From Deltaproteobacteria bacterium (GTDB taxonomy: Bacteria > Myxococcota_A > Polyangia > Polyangiales > Ga0077539): a stretch of 64,000 nt of DNA. Positions within the stretch are counted from its first letter, which is position 1. Every line of letters begins with the position of its first letter. Below the pieces are notes generated by a model, which did no database searches, was not told the origin of the DNA, and was given only the letters and a program-made list of their open reading frames with translations. The DNA lies in contig CANJUR010000001.1 in NCBI GenBank assembly GCA_947477565.1, positions 241,181 to 305,180 of the forward strand, in the 5' to 3' direction. Shown in pieces: positions 24,801 to 34,868 of this stretch. The position numbers and the translations under genes were made by a program.

Positions 24801-26201
24801 GCGGGCTTCGCGGACTGCAACCTCACCTCTACGGACGGCTGCGAGTCAGCGCTCGCGACGGACCTCAACAACTGCGGCGGCTGCGGCAGCCGCTGCGCCC
24901 CGGCCAACGCGACAGGCGCATGCGTTGCGAGCGCGTGCAGCATCGCGGCGTGCGGCACGGGCTTCGCCAACTGCAACAACACGGTGGGCGACGGCTGCGA
25001 GGTCAACACGCAAACCGACGGCAGCAACTGCGGCGCGTGCGGGACGGTGTGCCCCACCGGATCGACCTGCGCAGCCGGCCGCTGCGGCTTCGGCACGGGC
25101 AGCACGCCCCTCACCGTCGCTGGCACCGCAACCATCAACATCATCCGCGCGAGCGTGGTCGGAAGCGCCGGCTCGCCAGTGCTCACGCTCAGCAACGTGA
25201 CGGGCACCTTCGTCGCGGGCCAGGAGGTGATCCTGCACCAGACGCAGTGCACCACCGGGGCTGGAACCTACGAGTACGCTCGCATTTTCGTCGTCGCGGG
25301 CACCACCGTGGTGCTGCAGACCGGGCTCGCAAACACGTTTCGCACGGACGCGACCTGCCGTGCGCAGGTGATCGTCGTCGATGAGCGCTCGACGGTCTCG
25401 GTGCCAGGCTCGACGACCCTGACCGCGCCCGCCTGGGACGGCAACAGCGGCGGCATCCTCGCGCTCGACGCGACGGGCGACGTCAACGTGGCGGGCTCCA
25501 TCACGATGGACTCCACCGGCTTCCGCGGCCGCGGTCACGGGTGCACCTACCACTGCGGCCGTGGCTACCAGGGCGAAGGCATCGGCGGCCTTGGCGGGGC
25601 GAACATCGCGGCCAACACCAGCGGCGGCGGCGGCGGCGGCGCGGGCCAGGACGACGCGTCCGGCGCGGGCGGCGGCCACAGCGCGGCGGGCCAGAACGGC
25701 GGCGTCGGCACCTGCGGCATCTGCTCCGAGGCGTGCCCGATTCCGGGCGGCCTCGCAGGAACACTCGCGGGCACGGCCAACCTCCGCACCTCCGCGCTCT
25801 TCGGCGGCGCGGGCGGCGAAGGCGGCGCGGACGAAGACGGCGGCAACCCCGGCGCGGGCGGCAGCGGCGGCGGCATCGTGCTCATTCGCGCAAACACGAT
25901 CACGGTGACGGCCACCGGGCTCATCAGCACCCGCGGGGTGCTCGGCGCCAACGGCAACCAGAACGCCTGCGGCGGCGTCGGCTGCGGCATGGGCGGCGGC
26001 GGCGGCGGCGCGGGCGGCGCGGTGCGGCTGCAGTCGTCCGGCGCGGCTGCGATCAACACCAACCGCATCGCGGTGAGCGGCGGCGGCGGCGGCACCGCGA
26101 CCTGCGGCTCGGCCGCGGGCGGCAGCGGCAGCCTCGGGCGCATCGGCGTCCGTGCGGGCAGCGTGACCGGCACCACCTCACCGGCCTTCGACACCAACTG
26201 A
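21888..26201 (+). CDS. Giant Cys-rich repeat surface lipoprotein with Gly-rich C-terminus
   Basis: A 1437-residue protein starting at GTG, with GGAG about 9 bases upstream. A signal sequence ends in a lipobox-like MFGC (about residue 29). An Asp-rich linker follows (DAGFDAGIDG). Residues 74-1066 are 22 tandem Cys-rich units of about 43 residues with the consensus C-x3-C-RDLQTDRxNCGxCGxxC-A-x-GQVC-x4-C-V-x2-C, as in the MXAN_6577-like family. Residues about 1067-1210 are beta-rich and unlike the repeats. The end (about 1215-1437) is extremely Gly-rich (for example GGGGGGAGQDDASGAGGG), like AgmC-type myxobacterial surface proteins. Probable role: long, disulfide-stiffened surface fibre or adhesin. 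The antisense open frames here are artefacts of the repeat. Confidence 0.85.
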   Translation: MTNRPRTITTNSAAPWGAFLLGVTLMFGCSESASVVGGPADSAVNDLGLDATMDAGFDAGIDGSTDGSTDGPRCGPAQTACNGMCVASSVDPGNCGACGTVCASTERCVDSVCRTLCPGEQVACPEGGGDAGDAGARTVCVLPGTDRNHCGGCGRQCGPGEVCSMGMCSTSCAELLTTCSAGGRAYCSDTRRDPMNCGACGVGCAPGQTCDSSRCVTTCATGFTPCTTSVDAGVSDGGDAGGPGYCAELQTDRNNCGVCGNICPSGQVCDGSRCVLSCSLGTTSCGGSCRDLQTDRGNCGECGNACAEGQVCSSGMCVLTCASGQSNCSGSCRDLQNDRANCGACGTACAAGQVCTSGMCQLSCGSGLSNCGGSCRDIQTDRAHCGACGNVCASGQVCSAGTCVTSCAASTADCSGSCRDLQNDRTNCGACGAVCGAGQVCSAGACVVSCPTGQVECGGSCRDLQTDRAHCGLCSNLCASGQVCVAGACVVSCPSGQNNCSGTCRDLQGDRDHCGMCGNACASGQVCSGAMCVTSCGAGLSACSGSCRDLQTDRGNCGACANACGSGQVCVAGACVVSCPSSQAVCTGTCRDLQTDRTNCGACDRACASGQVCVAGACVVSCPGGQAVCTGTCRDLQTDRANCGACGVPCDAGQVCSAGACVVSCLSGLTDCTGSCRDLQSDRANCGGCGRACAAGQVCSGAACVTSCTPGLSDCAGSCRDLQSDRANCGTCGGACAAGQVCSAGACVVSCIVGLTNCLGSCRDIDSDRAHCGACGVACAPGQVCSARACVTSCGTGLSDCTGSCRDLLNDRANCGMCGRSCATGEACLAGGCVVSCPTGQTNCGGSCVTLGNDNTHCGMCGRTCSAGQVCSAGACVTTCAAGQTNCTGTCRDLQTDRAFCGSCTRACASGQICVAGGCVTSCLVGQATCSSVCVSTASDPANCGACSVTCPTRPNATAVCGASACGFICGAGFADCNLTSTDGCESALATDLNNCGGCGSRCAPANATGACVASACSIAACGTGFANCNNTVGDGCEVNTQTDGSNCGACGTVCPTGSTCAAGRCGFGTGSTPLTVAGTATINIIRASVVGSAGSPVLTLSNVTGTFVAGQEVILHQTQCTTGAGTYEYARIFVVAGTTVVLQTGLANTFRTDATCRAQVIVVDERSTVSVPGSTTLTAPAWDGNSGGILALDATGDVNVAGSITMDSTGFRGRGHGCTYHCGRGYQGEGIGGLGGANIAANTSGGGGGGAGQDDASGAGGGHSAAGQNGGVGTCGICSEACPIPGGLAGTLAGTANLRTSALFGGAGGEGGADEDGGNPGAGGSGGGIVLIRANTITVTATGLISTRGVLGANGNQNACGGVGCGMGGGGGGAGGAVRLQSSGAAAINTNRIAVSGGGGGTATCGSAAGGSGSLGRIGVRAGSVTGTTSPAFDTN
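22722..24656 (+). repeat. 15 in-frame 129-base repeats encoding 43-residue Cys units
   Basis: Units 5-19 of the Cys-rich protein are uniform in length: 15 units of 129 bases (43 codons) from 22722 to 24656. The consensus per unit includes GSCRDLQTDRANCGACG and GQVCSAGACVVSC. Units 12 and 13 are nearly identical at the DNA level, which suggests recent duplication. Units 1-4 and 20-22 are longer or divergent and cap the array. Confidence 0.9.
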
Positions 26202-26212
26202 TTCGCATCGCG

Positions 26213-26232
26213 CGGCCCTCCACGGAGGGCCG
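26213..26232 (+). terminator. Hairpin downstream of the giant surface-protein gene
   Basis: A perfect 8-base stem, CGGCCCTC (26213-26220) and GAGGGCCG (26225-26232), with a 4-base loop (CACG), begins 12 bases after the stop. There is no T-run behind it, so intrinsic termination is uncertain; it may stabilise the RNA end instead. Confidence 0.45.
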
Positions 26233-26363
26233 ATCGCGGGCGTCACGCCCTCCCTCCCTTACCTGATGATGTAAACATTCTTCGCCCCCGTCGCCGGGTG
26301 CGACAGAAGGCTGGGTCCATCTCGGCGTCCGACGGACGGCGCGTCGGGTCGGTGAGGCAAAAA

Positions 26364-26429
26364 CCCCGACGTCGGAGGTTGCAGACCCCGACGTCGGAGT
26401 CTGCAGACCCCGACATCGGAGTGCGCTCC
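26364..26429. repeat. Three 22-base repeats centred on the palindrome CCGACGTCGG
   Basis: Units at 26364-26385, 26386-26407 and 26408-26429. The first two carry the perfect 10-base palindrome CCGACGTCGG followed by AG..TGCAGA; the third has CCGACATCGG and a diverged tail. The spacing of 22 bases (about two helical turns) puts the palindromes on one face of the DNA. They lie 62 bases before the hydrolase start, so they may be binding sites for a dimeric regulator. Confidence 0.6.
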
Positions 26430-26491
26430 GGACGATCGCGAGAAGGGGCACCCGCTCGCTGGGCGTACGGTTCGCCGCGGAGAGTTAGCTC

Positions 26492-28024
26492 ATGGCGATT
26501 CGACGATGCATCGCGGGAGCCCTGGTCGTGCTGTGCGGATGCGGCGCTCACCAGTATTCGCGCCCCGCATCCGATGAGCGAGCGCGGGCATTCATCACCC
26601 AGGACGGAGGCACTGTGGTCCACCCGATGAGATCAGGAACGATGGTCACCTTTGCGGGCACGCGCGAGATCGCGCGGCTTGCGTGGCGCGACGACGGCGA
26701 CACGCTCAGCAGCGACATCGACGTGGGCGGGCACGCGCTCACCGTCGCGACGCATCGGTCGTCGCGGCGCGTGGTGGTCGGCGCGGGCGCCGAGGCCGCG
26801 GTGCACGATCTCCCCGCAGGAACCGTCGCCCTCGAGAACCTCGACTGGCAGGCCTACGCGCTCCTGGCCGAGCAGTTTCCCGACGCGACGAACCCGACGG
26901 AGGTGCAGGTCTACGTGCCCTCACGCGGTGCGACCGTGAGCGCCATGGTCACGGTGCGTCCCGCAGCAGGAGAAGGGCGCGTCGTCGAGGTCGCGCTCGG
27001 TCCGCTGCACGTCACCGTAGACGTCTCCGCCGAAGGGGAAGTGACCCGCGCGCGGGTTCCGGCGCAGCACCTCGAGGCGCGTCTGGCGAGCGCGGGGCGG
27101 CCCGGGATTGCGCATCGCGCAGCGCCCGCGGGAGTGACCGAGGAGCCCTTCGAGGTGTCCCGTGGCGGCGTCGCCATCCGAGGCTCGTTGTGGCGTCCCG
27201 CGGACGCGACGGGGCCGACGCCCGTGGTGGTGCTCGTCGCCGGGTCAGGCCCGACGGACCGCGACTGCAACAGCGCCCTCGGTCTTCGCACCGACGCTTT
27301 CCGCATGCTCGCCGAGGGTCTCGCCCTGCACGGCGTCGCCTCCGTGCGCTTCGACAAGCGCGGCGTCGGCGAGAGCGGAACAAACTTCGACACCGCCGCG
27401 GTGACCCTCGGCGACTTCATCGACGACGCGACCGCAGTGCTCGCGCAGGTGCAGGCCGATCGGCGGTTTAGCGCGGTGACGCTCGCGGGCCACTCCGAGG
27501 GCGGACTCATCGCTCTCGAGATCGCCGCACGCACGCACGTCGATGGACTTCTGCTCCTCGCGACGGCCGGGCGTCCGCTCGGTGTCGTGCTGCGCGAACA
27601 ACTCGCACGACAACCCGTGCGCATGGCCGACGTCGACCGGATCATCGCCGCCATCGTCGCGGGAACCGACCCCGGCGTGGTGGCTCCGCTCGACGGACTC
27701 TTCGGGCCTGCGGTGCGCCCGTTTCTTCGCAGCATCCTGGAGGTCGACCCGGTGCGGTTGCTGCGCGCGCAGACCACGCCGACGACGGTGATCCATGGTG
27801 AAACGGACATGCAGGTCACGCTCACCGACGCGCGGGCGCTCGCCGCGGCGCGTCCCGATGTGCGCCTCACGCTGCTGCCGGAGACGAACCATCCGCTCAA
27901 GCACGAGCCTGTCGCAGCGCTCCCGCAAGCGAGCTACGCAGACCCGTCGATGCCGCTCGCGCCAGGCGTGCTCGACGCGGTGCTCGCGGGCATCGCGCGC
28001 GCTCCGCACACTCACTCACCCTGA
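26492..28024 (+). CDS. Alpha/beta-hydrolase lipoprotein (serine aminopeptidase-like)
   Basis: A 510-residue lipoprotein: MAIRRCIAGALVVLCGCGAH has lipobox cysteines near residues 15-17. Residues about 35-215 are a beta-rich N-terminal domain. Residues about 215-505 are an alpha/beta hydrolase of the Hydrolase_4/serine aminopeptidase kind: PVVVLVAGSGPTDRDCNS, SVRFDKRGVGESG, the nucleophile elbow GHSEGG (Ser335), HGETDMQV (probable Asp) and TNHPLKH with His467. All three triad residues appear present, so it should be an active esterase or peptidase outside the cytoplasm. Its substrate is unknown. The palindromic repeats upstream may control it. Confidence 0.82.
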   Translation: MAIRRCIAGALVVLCGCGAHQYSRPASDERARAFITQDGGTVVHPMRSGTMVTFAGTREIARLAWRDDGDTLSSDIDVGGHALTVATHRSSRRVVVGAGAEAAVHDLPAGTVALENLDWQAYALLAEQFPDATNPTEVQVYVPSRGATVSAMVTVRPAAGEGRVVEVALGPLHVTVDVSAEGEVTRARVPAQHLEARLASAGRPGIAHRAAPAGVTEEPFEVSRGGVAIRGSLWRPADATGPTPVVVLVAGSGPTDRDCNSALGLRTDAFRMLAEGLALHGVASVRFDKRGVGESGTNFDTAAVTLGDFIDDATAVLAQVQADRRFSAVTLAGHSEGGLIALEIAARTHVDGLLLLATAGRPLGVVLREQLARQPVRMADVDRIIAAIVAGTDPGVVAPLDGLFGPAVRPFLRSILEVDPVRLLRAQTTPTTVIHGETDMQVTLTDARALAAARPDVRLTLLPETNHPLKHEPVAALPQASYADPSMPLAPGVLDAVLAGIARAPHTHSP

Positions 28025-28061
28025 TGGTCTGTTGGAGAGATACCGACGCGGAACGGTCGGA

Positions 28062-29903
<1,842 letters not shown>

Positions 29904-30183
29904 GAGGTACCTCCGACATGGAAAGTGACGAGAGACGAAGAGCAAATCGCGCGGCCACTGGCGTCGTCGCGATGCGCCATCGGGTCGATGAATCGCCATT
30001 CAGTCGTTAGACCTCGCACCGCAGCGCGTCAAGAGGTTCGCGGCCGTCGCGGCGACGTTGCGGCGGGTCGTCGGAGGGGGTGTCGGCGCAGCGGAGAGAC
30101 GATGTACCGTCCGCGCCTTCGGAGCGGCGGCAGATGCCTTCTCTCCCCACCTGATTTCCCTCCAACACAGGATCAATCCCACG

Positions 30184-31833
30184 ATGATGGCGCACGGCGG
30201 ACGGCTGGTGGCAGAGGCTCTTTCCCGCGAAGGGGTCACGCACCTCTTCACCCTTTGCGGAGGGCACATCCAGAACATCTATGACGGCTGCCTGGACGTG
30301 GGCATCCGGGTCGTAGACGTGCGGCACGAGCAGACCGCCGGCCACGCTGCGGACGGCTGGGCGCGCGTCACGGGCCAGCCCGGCGTGGTGGCCGTCACCG
30401 CGGGCCCCGGCGTCACCGACGTGGTGACCGCCCTCGCCAACGCCTACCGCGCGGGCGTCCCGATGGTGTGCATCGGCGGCGCAGGCCCGGCCCTGCTCAC
30501 CGACCGCGGATCACTCCAGGACATGAACCACATGGAGTTGATCAAGAGCATCACGAAGGCGTCGTACCGGGTGCTCCACACGGACCGCCTGCCGGAGTAC
30601 ATCTCCACGGCGTTTCGCGTGGCTCTCTCGGGTGTTCCGGGGCCGGTGTACCTCGAGATGCCGCTGGATATCTTGATGGGTTTCGCCGACGTCGAAGACT
30701 TCGCCGATCCGAAGACCTCCCGCACCGCAGCGCAGCCCGCGGCCGACCCGGTGGAGTTCGCTCGCGCGGTGGAGATCTTGTCCAGGGCCGAGCGCCCGGT
30801 GGCCATCATCGGCGGGCAGATCCACTGGAGCCGCGATCAGCAGTCACTGCTCGACCTTCTCGAGCGCTTCCCGATGCCGACATTTGTCAACGGCATGGCC
30901 CGCGGATCGCTTCGCCCGGACCACCCTTGTCTCTTCACCCGCGCACGCCGCGCCGCGCTTGGCGCTGCGGACGTGGTTCTCATGTGCGGAACTCCCTTCG
31001 ATTTCCGCGTCGATTACGGCCGCGCCCCGACGTGGCTCCCGGAGACGAAGGTCATCAAGGTGGACCGCGACGCCACCACGATTGGGCACAACCGCGGGGT
31101 CGATGTCGGGCTGGTGGCCGACACGGGCAACGTGTTGCGCGCCCTGGCCGAAGCCCTCCCGCACTCCGCCAACCAACACTCGTCCTGGCTCGCCACGGTG
31201 CGCGTGAGCGAAGACGCGAGCCGCGCCAGGATGGCCCGGGAGATGGTCCTGGACAGCGATCCGCCGAACCCTCTGCGGGTGTGCGCGGAGTTGGACAAGT
31301 ACGTAGACGACGACACCATCGTGATCGGGGATGGCGGCGATTTCGTGGCGACTGCGGCGTACGTCTTGAAGGTTCGCCGCCCAGGTCTCTGGATGGATCC
31401 GGGGCCCCTCGGGACGCTCGGCGTGGGCCCTGGGTACGCGATGGCGGCGAAGCTTGCGCGGCCGAAGTCGCGAGTGATCGTGGTCTACGGCGACGGTGCG
31501 TTTGGGCTGCACACGATGGAGCTTGAGGCGATGGCGCGGCAGGGCATCGCGGTGATGTGCCTGATCGGCAACGACGCCGGGTGGACGCAGATTCGCCGAG
31601 GGCAGGTGGAGTTCTTCGGCGAGGAGCGGGCGGTGGCGACGGGGCTCGCGTACACGCGCTACGAGGAAGTGGCGCGCGCGCTCGGCTGCCATGGCGAATG
31701 GGTGGAGACGACTGCGGAGCTGGGGCCGGCCCTTGAGAGGGCTTTCCACGCGACGGACCATCTGGGCAAGCCCGCGGTGGTCAACGTGAAGATCGCTTCC
31801 AGTGAGTTTCGCAAGGGCTCCATCTCGGTCTGA
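30184..31833 (+). CDS. Thiamine-diphosphate-dependent acetolactate synthase/2-hydroxyacyl-CoA lyase-like enzyme
   Basis: A 549-residue ThDP enzyme of the acetolactate synthase superfamily. N-terminal PYR domain: [19 protein letters not shown] and [16 protein letters not shown] with the activating Glu49. Middle domain about 190-330. C-terminal PP domain: the Mg/ThDP motif starts at GDGAFG (436) and ends at ND (463-464), the usual 27-residue spacing. It lacks clear features of the ALS branched-chain pathway (no ilvN gene nearby) and has residues like those of oxalyl-CoA decarboxylase/2-hydroxyacyl-CoA lyase relatives. The exact substrate is undecided. The acyl-CoA dehydrogenase is divergently transcribed next to it, which is compatible with acyl-CoA chemistry. 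Confidence 0.85.
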   Translation: MMAHGGRLVAEALSREGVTHLFTLCGGHIQNIYDGCLDVGIRVVDVRHEQTAGHAADGWARVTGQPGVVAVTAGPGVTDVVTALANAYRAGVPMVCIGGAGPALLTDRGSLQDMNHMELIKSITKASYRVLHTDRLPEYISTAFRVALSGVPGPVYLEMPLDILMGFADVEDFADPKTSRTAAQPAADPVEFARAVEILSRAERPVAIIGGQIHWSRDQQSLLDLLERFPMPTFVNGMARGSLRPDHPCLFTRARRAALGAADVVLMCGTPFDFRVDYGRAPTWLPETKVIKVDRDATTIGHNRGVDVGLVADTGNVLRALAEALPHSANQHSSWLATVRVSEDASRARMAREMVLDSDPPNPLRVCAELDKYVDDDTIVIGDGGDFVATAAYVLKVRRPGLWMDPGPLGTLGVGPGYAMAAKLARPKSRVIVVYGDGAFGLHTMELEAMARQGIAVMCLIGNDAGWTQIRRGQVEFFGEERAVATGLAYTRYEEVARALGCHGEWVETTAELGPALERAFHATDHLGKPAVVNVKIASSEFRKGSISV

Positions 31834-32298
31834 ACTTCTCCGAACTACCCCCCATAGGCGTTAACCGCCTTCGTCGCGGGTCGGCCGACCGGCGGCGATG
31901 CAAACGCGCAAGTTGTTCTTCGGTGCGTCCGTCGCAGGGATGCGCGGAACCCCTGATCTACCACCAGAACCCTTGTTTCACCGTCTCTCCGCGAATGGTG
32001 AGAGGGAGGGCAGATCCACCACCCCGGTGCCCCCACAACCCTGACGGTTGACCTCATCCGCAACCGTCGCCGTCGCGTCACCGTGCGTGCCGTCAGTCCC
32101 CTCGGCGTGCGATTTGTACGAGAATAGTGGGCGAAACTGGGTGTACGAAGGCCACGTCCCGCTCATCATTCCGCCGTCGCTCGACGGGGTGCGACTCGAC
32201 GACACCATGGGCCACCCGTGGATGCCTTCCGATCACTGATTGCGCGAGCGTTCACGGTACCGGCGTCGCCGCTGCTAAGGTCTCTGGCAACACTATTC
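31834..32298. other. 465-base gap with no firm gene
   Basis: No convincing gene. It contains the 12-base palindrome GGTCGGCCGACC (31879-31890). A 63-codon plus-strand frame (32048-32239, TTG start) ends with a protein-like stretch (RNWVYEGHVPLIIPPSLDGV) and may be a gene remnant, but it has no ribosome-binding site and no recognised family. Confidence 0.5.
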
Positions 32299-33312
32299 AT
32301 GGTTGCCAGCATTCCGCCTCCTTCACCGCCCCCTGGCCGCTACCTCGTGACCGGCGCGGGCGGCTTCATCGGAACACACCTTGTCCGACGCCTCGCCGAC
32401 GCAGGCTGCGAGGTCGTCGCCGCGGACGTCGCTCCGCCTCCGGGTTTACCTGCCGGAGTGACCTTCGCGCCCTGCGACCTGCGCGACCGGGCCTCCGTCC
32501 GCCGCGCTGTGGAGTTGTGCGGCGCCACCCGCGCGGTGCACCTCGCGGCGAAGGTCGGCGACTGGGGCCCACCGGAGGAGTTCGAGGCGCTCAACGTCAC
32601 GGGCACCCAGTGGTTGCTCGAGGCGCTCGGCGATGCGGGCATCGCGCACACCATTCATGTGAGTTCGATCGTGGTCGTCGGGCAGAACGCCGGGGCGTTG
32701 ACCACGGAGAGCGCGCGGGTCGTGACGGACGGCCCGCCGTATACGGCGACGAAGGCGCGAGGCGAGGTGGTGGCGAGGCGCTTCCAGGCGCAGGGAGCGC
32801 CGGTGACGGTGGTGCGGCCGGGCGACGTGTACGGGGTGGGGAGCGTCCCGTGGGTGCTGCGACCCATCGAGATGATGCGCAAGCACCAGATGGTGCTCAT
32901 TGACGGTGGCCGCGGGCACTTCGCGCACCTCCACGTGGAGAACCTCATCGACGCGTTCGTGCGGGTGTTTGCGACCCCTGCGGCGAAGGGCGAGACGTTC
33001 ATCCTGACCGACGGCGACCTGCACCAGACGATGGGCGAGTACTTCGGTCGCCTCGCCGACGCTGTGGGCCTCGAACCGCCGCGGATGTCTCTCCCGCGCT
33101 CCGTCGCAAAGGCGCTCGCGGGAGCCATCGAGGCGGGCGCACGAATCACCGGAACAACGCCGCCCTTCACGCGCGCGGCGATCGAGTATGTGATGCGGTC
33201 GGGCTCGTTTGACACGCACAAGGCTCGAGAGGTGCTGGGCTGGACGCCGCGGGTCACGCTCGAGGAGGGCCTCCGTGAAATCGGCCGACGCTACGGAAGG
33301 TTGGTGACCTGA
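32299..33312 (+). CDS. NAD(P)-dependent epimerase/dehydrogenase (extended SDR, 3-beta-HSD-like)
   Basis: A 337-residue extended short-chain dehydrogenase. The start MVASIPPPSPPPGRYLVTGA puts the nucleotide motif GAGGFIG at residues 19-25. The catalytic Tyr148-x3-Lys152 is in YTATKARGE, and the preceding Ser is in HVSSIVVVG. The C-terminal FAHLHVENLIDAFVRV and LGWTPRVTLEEGL blocks are typical of the 3-beta-hydroxysteroid/NSDHL-like or NAD-epimerase group. Substrate could be a sterol, flavonoid-like or sugar compound and cannot be fixed. It directly abuts the PhzF-like gene (TGAATG junction), so the two are probably co-translated. Confidence 0.85.
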   Translation: MVASIPPPSPPPGRYLVTGAGGFIGTHLVRRLADAGCEVVAADVAPPPGLPAGVTFAPCDLRDRASVRRAVELCGATRAVHLAAKVGDWGPPEEFEALNVTGTQWLLEALGDAGIAHTIHVSSIVVVGQNAGALTTESARVVTDGPPYTATKARGEVVARRFQAQGAPVTVVRPGDVYGVGSVPWVLRPIEMMRKHQMVLIDGGRGHFAHLHVENLIDAFVRVFATPAAKGETFILTDGDLHQTMGEYFGRLADAVGLEPPRMSLPRSVAKALAGAIEAGARITGTTPPFTRAAIEYVMRSGSFDTHKAREVLGWTPRVTLEEGLREIGRRYGRLVT

Positions 33313-34134
33313 ATGGCTCGCGTACGGGTGTTCGAGGTGGGCGGCGGCGGCGCGCGGGTGGGCGCGCGGGTCGCATACGTGGACGGGGCGTCGATCGATC
33401 CGGCGGACGCGCAGTTGCTCGCCCGGCGGCTGGGTGCGCCGTTGACGGTTCTGGAGCTTGCGCCGCGGCGGGAGGACTGCTCGCGGCGGCTACGGGTGTT
33501 CACTCCGACGCGAGAGTTGCCCTTGTCGATGGAGGCGGCCTGGTGCGCAGCTGCGGTGCTCGGCGACGAACCACTGGTGGTGGAGATGGGCGTGACCGCG
33601 ACGACGGTGCGCGCGGACGGTGACGGGTACACCGCGACGCTTCCGACGCCCGTACTGGGCCAGCGTGCCGTGGAAGACCGCCTCACGGTGGCGGCTGCGC
33701 TCGGCCTCGATGCAGAGAGCCTCGACGCGACGCAACCGGTTCTGGCCGGGTCGTGCGGGGTGAACGTGCTGGTGGTGCCGGTGACGGCGCGCGTCACGCT
33801 CGAGCGTGTGCAGCTGCACCCAGAGGCGTGGCAGCGGGTGATGGGGAAAGCGAAGCACGTCGGCGCGCTGGTGGTGGCGACCGAAGACGAAGGGCGCGAG
33901 GGGCGTTTCGCCGGGGCACCGTCGGGACTGTGGGACGGCACCGGCGGCGCGCTCGCGCTCGCACCGTGGGCGCTGGCGCAGCAGCGGGCGGGCGCGACGC
34001 TGGCGGGTGCGCGGTACTCGCTGCAGGGGGAAGCGGGCTTCGGGGTGACCCTCACGGTGGCGCATGCACCCGAGGCGGGATGGACGATGCGCGGCACCGT
34101 GCGCGTGATCAGCGACGGTCGGGTGGTGGCGTAG
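33313..34134 (+). CDS. PhzF-family isomerase-like protein
   Basis: A 273-residue PhzF (phenazine biosynthesis-like) protein, whose family folds as two similar beta-barrel halves and isomerises small acids. Seen: N-terminal strand MARVRVFEVGG, RRLRVFTPTRELPLSMEAAW (the family's FTP.EELPFAGHP region), GSCGVNVLVVPV and VGALVVATEDEGREGRF. The catalytic Glu is kept in TRELP, but the AGHP sequence after it is replaced by SMEA. It begins on the base after the SDR stop. The 3' end overlaps the convergent gene by 26 bases. Function is probably a small-molecule isomerase, with doubt about activity. Confidence 0.7.
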   Translation: MARVRVFEVGGGGARVGARVAYVDGASIDPADAQLLARRLGAPLTVLELAPRREDCSRRLRVFTPTRELPLSMEAAWCAAAVLGDEPLVVEMGVTATTVRADGDGYTATLPTPVLGQRAVEDRLTVAAALGLDAESLDATQPVLAGSCGVNVLVVPVTARVTLERVQLHPEAWQRVMGKAKHVGALVVATEDEGREGRFAGAPSGLWDGTGGALALAPWALAQQRAGATLAGARYSLQGEAGFGVTLTVAHAPEAGWTMRGTVRVISDGRVVA

Positions 34135-34714
34135 CGGCGGGCCGATCGGCGAGCGCGAGCAGCGCGGCGCCAGACACGCCGGTGAGAATCTCGAGCGATG
34201 CCTCCAGGCGTGCTCGCTCGACGAGCGAGTCGATGGTCACGGGGGCCTGCGGGCCGGCGACGGCGAGGTGGAGCCGCAGGGCTTCGCGCCGCGCGAGCAG
34301 GTCGATGACGCTGCGCTCCAGGGCGAGGCGCAGTTCGGCGCGCTGGGCCGAGAGCCGGAGAAGAGTGACCTCGTGGCCATCGAAGAGCAGTCGATCGAGG
34401 TCGAAACGCAGCCGCACATCGACGGTGAGAGACTCTGCGATGGCGAGCCGATCGTTGACGTTGGTGACCAGCGTGCTGTTGGCTCCGAGGCCGCGCGCGG
34501 CGTGCAGAGAGAGTTCCGGTAGCCACGCCGCAGCGCGGGCACGGTGGGCCATCGATCGCATCGGCGCGTCGTCGAGACCGGCGCGGAGCACCGCACGGCG
34601 GGTGGCCTCCCACACCACCGGCGAGGACAACCACGAGACGTCCTCCGCGGCCGCTGCGGAAGCGGCGAAGAGCGCGACGACAAACGCGAAGAGCGAAGCG
34701 GCGGAGCGGGTCAT
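34109..34714 (-). CDS. Exported helical protein of unknown function
   Basis: A 201-residue protein with a clear signal peptide (MTRSAASLFAFVVALFAASA, cleavage at AAAA-ED). After a short Trp/Ser stretch it has an amphipathic helix (HRARAAAWLPELSLHAARGL), beta-like segments (ANSTLVTNVNDRLAIAESLT), and a long helix (RLSAQRAELRLALERSVIDL) that resembles the coiled-coil helices of TolC-like outer-membrane proteins, but it is far too short for TolC. It could be a truncated relative. Its 3' end overlaps the PhzF-like gene by 26 bases on the other strand, which is unusual and should be kept in mind for regulation. Confidence 0.6.
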   Translation of the reverse strand: MTRSAASLFAFVVALFAASAAAAEDVSWLSSPVVWEATRRAVLRAGLDDAPMRSMAHRARAAAWLPELSLHAARGLGANSTLVTNVNDRLAIAESLTVDVRLRFDLDRLLFDGHEVTLLRLSAQRAELRLALERSVIDLLARREALRLHLAVAGPQAPVTIDSLVERARLEASLEILTGVSGAALLALADRPAATPPPDRR

Positions 34715-34785
34715 GACGCGGCGTAATGCAGCGTCGGGACCAAAGCCAAAAGCGCTGAAAACAAGGCGAAAGTCACCCGACTTCC

Positions 34786-34860
34786 GGGTGGCGGCGGTGG
34801 TGGCGGTGGTGGCGGCGGTGGCGGTCGCGGGGGTCGTAGCGGCGGTGGCGGTGGCGACGG
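34786..34860. repeat. GGT/GGC low-complexity tract
   Basis: About 75 bases made of GGT and GGC triplets with a few interruptions, in the gap between two minus-strand genes. On the minus strand it reads as ACC/GCC. It could act as an unstructured spacer or a slippage-prone tract. No gene uses it. Confidence 0.6.
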
Positions 34861-34868
34861 ACGACGCG

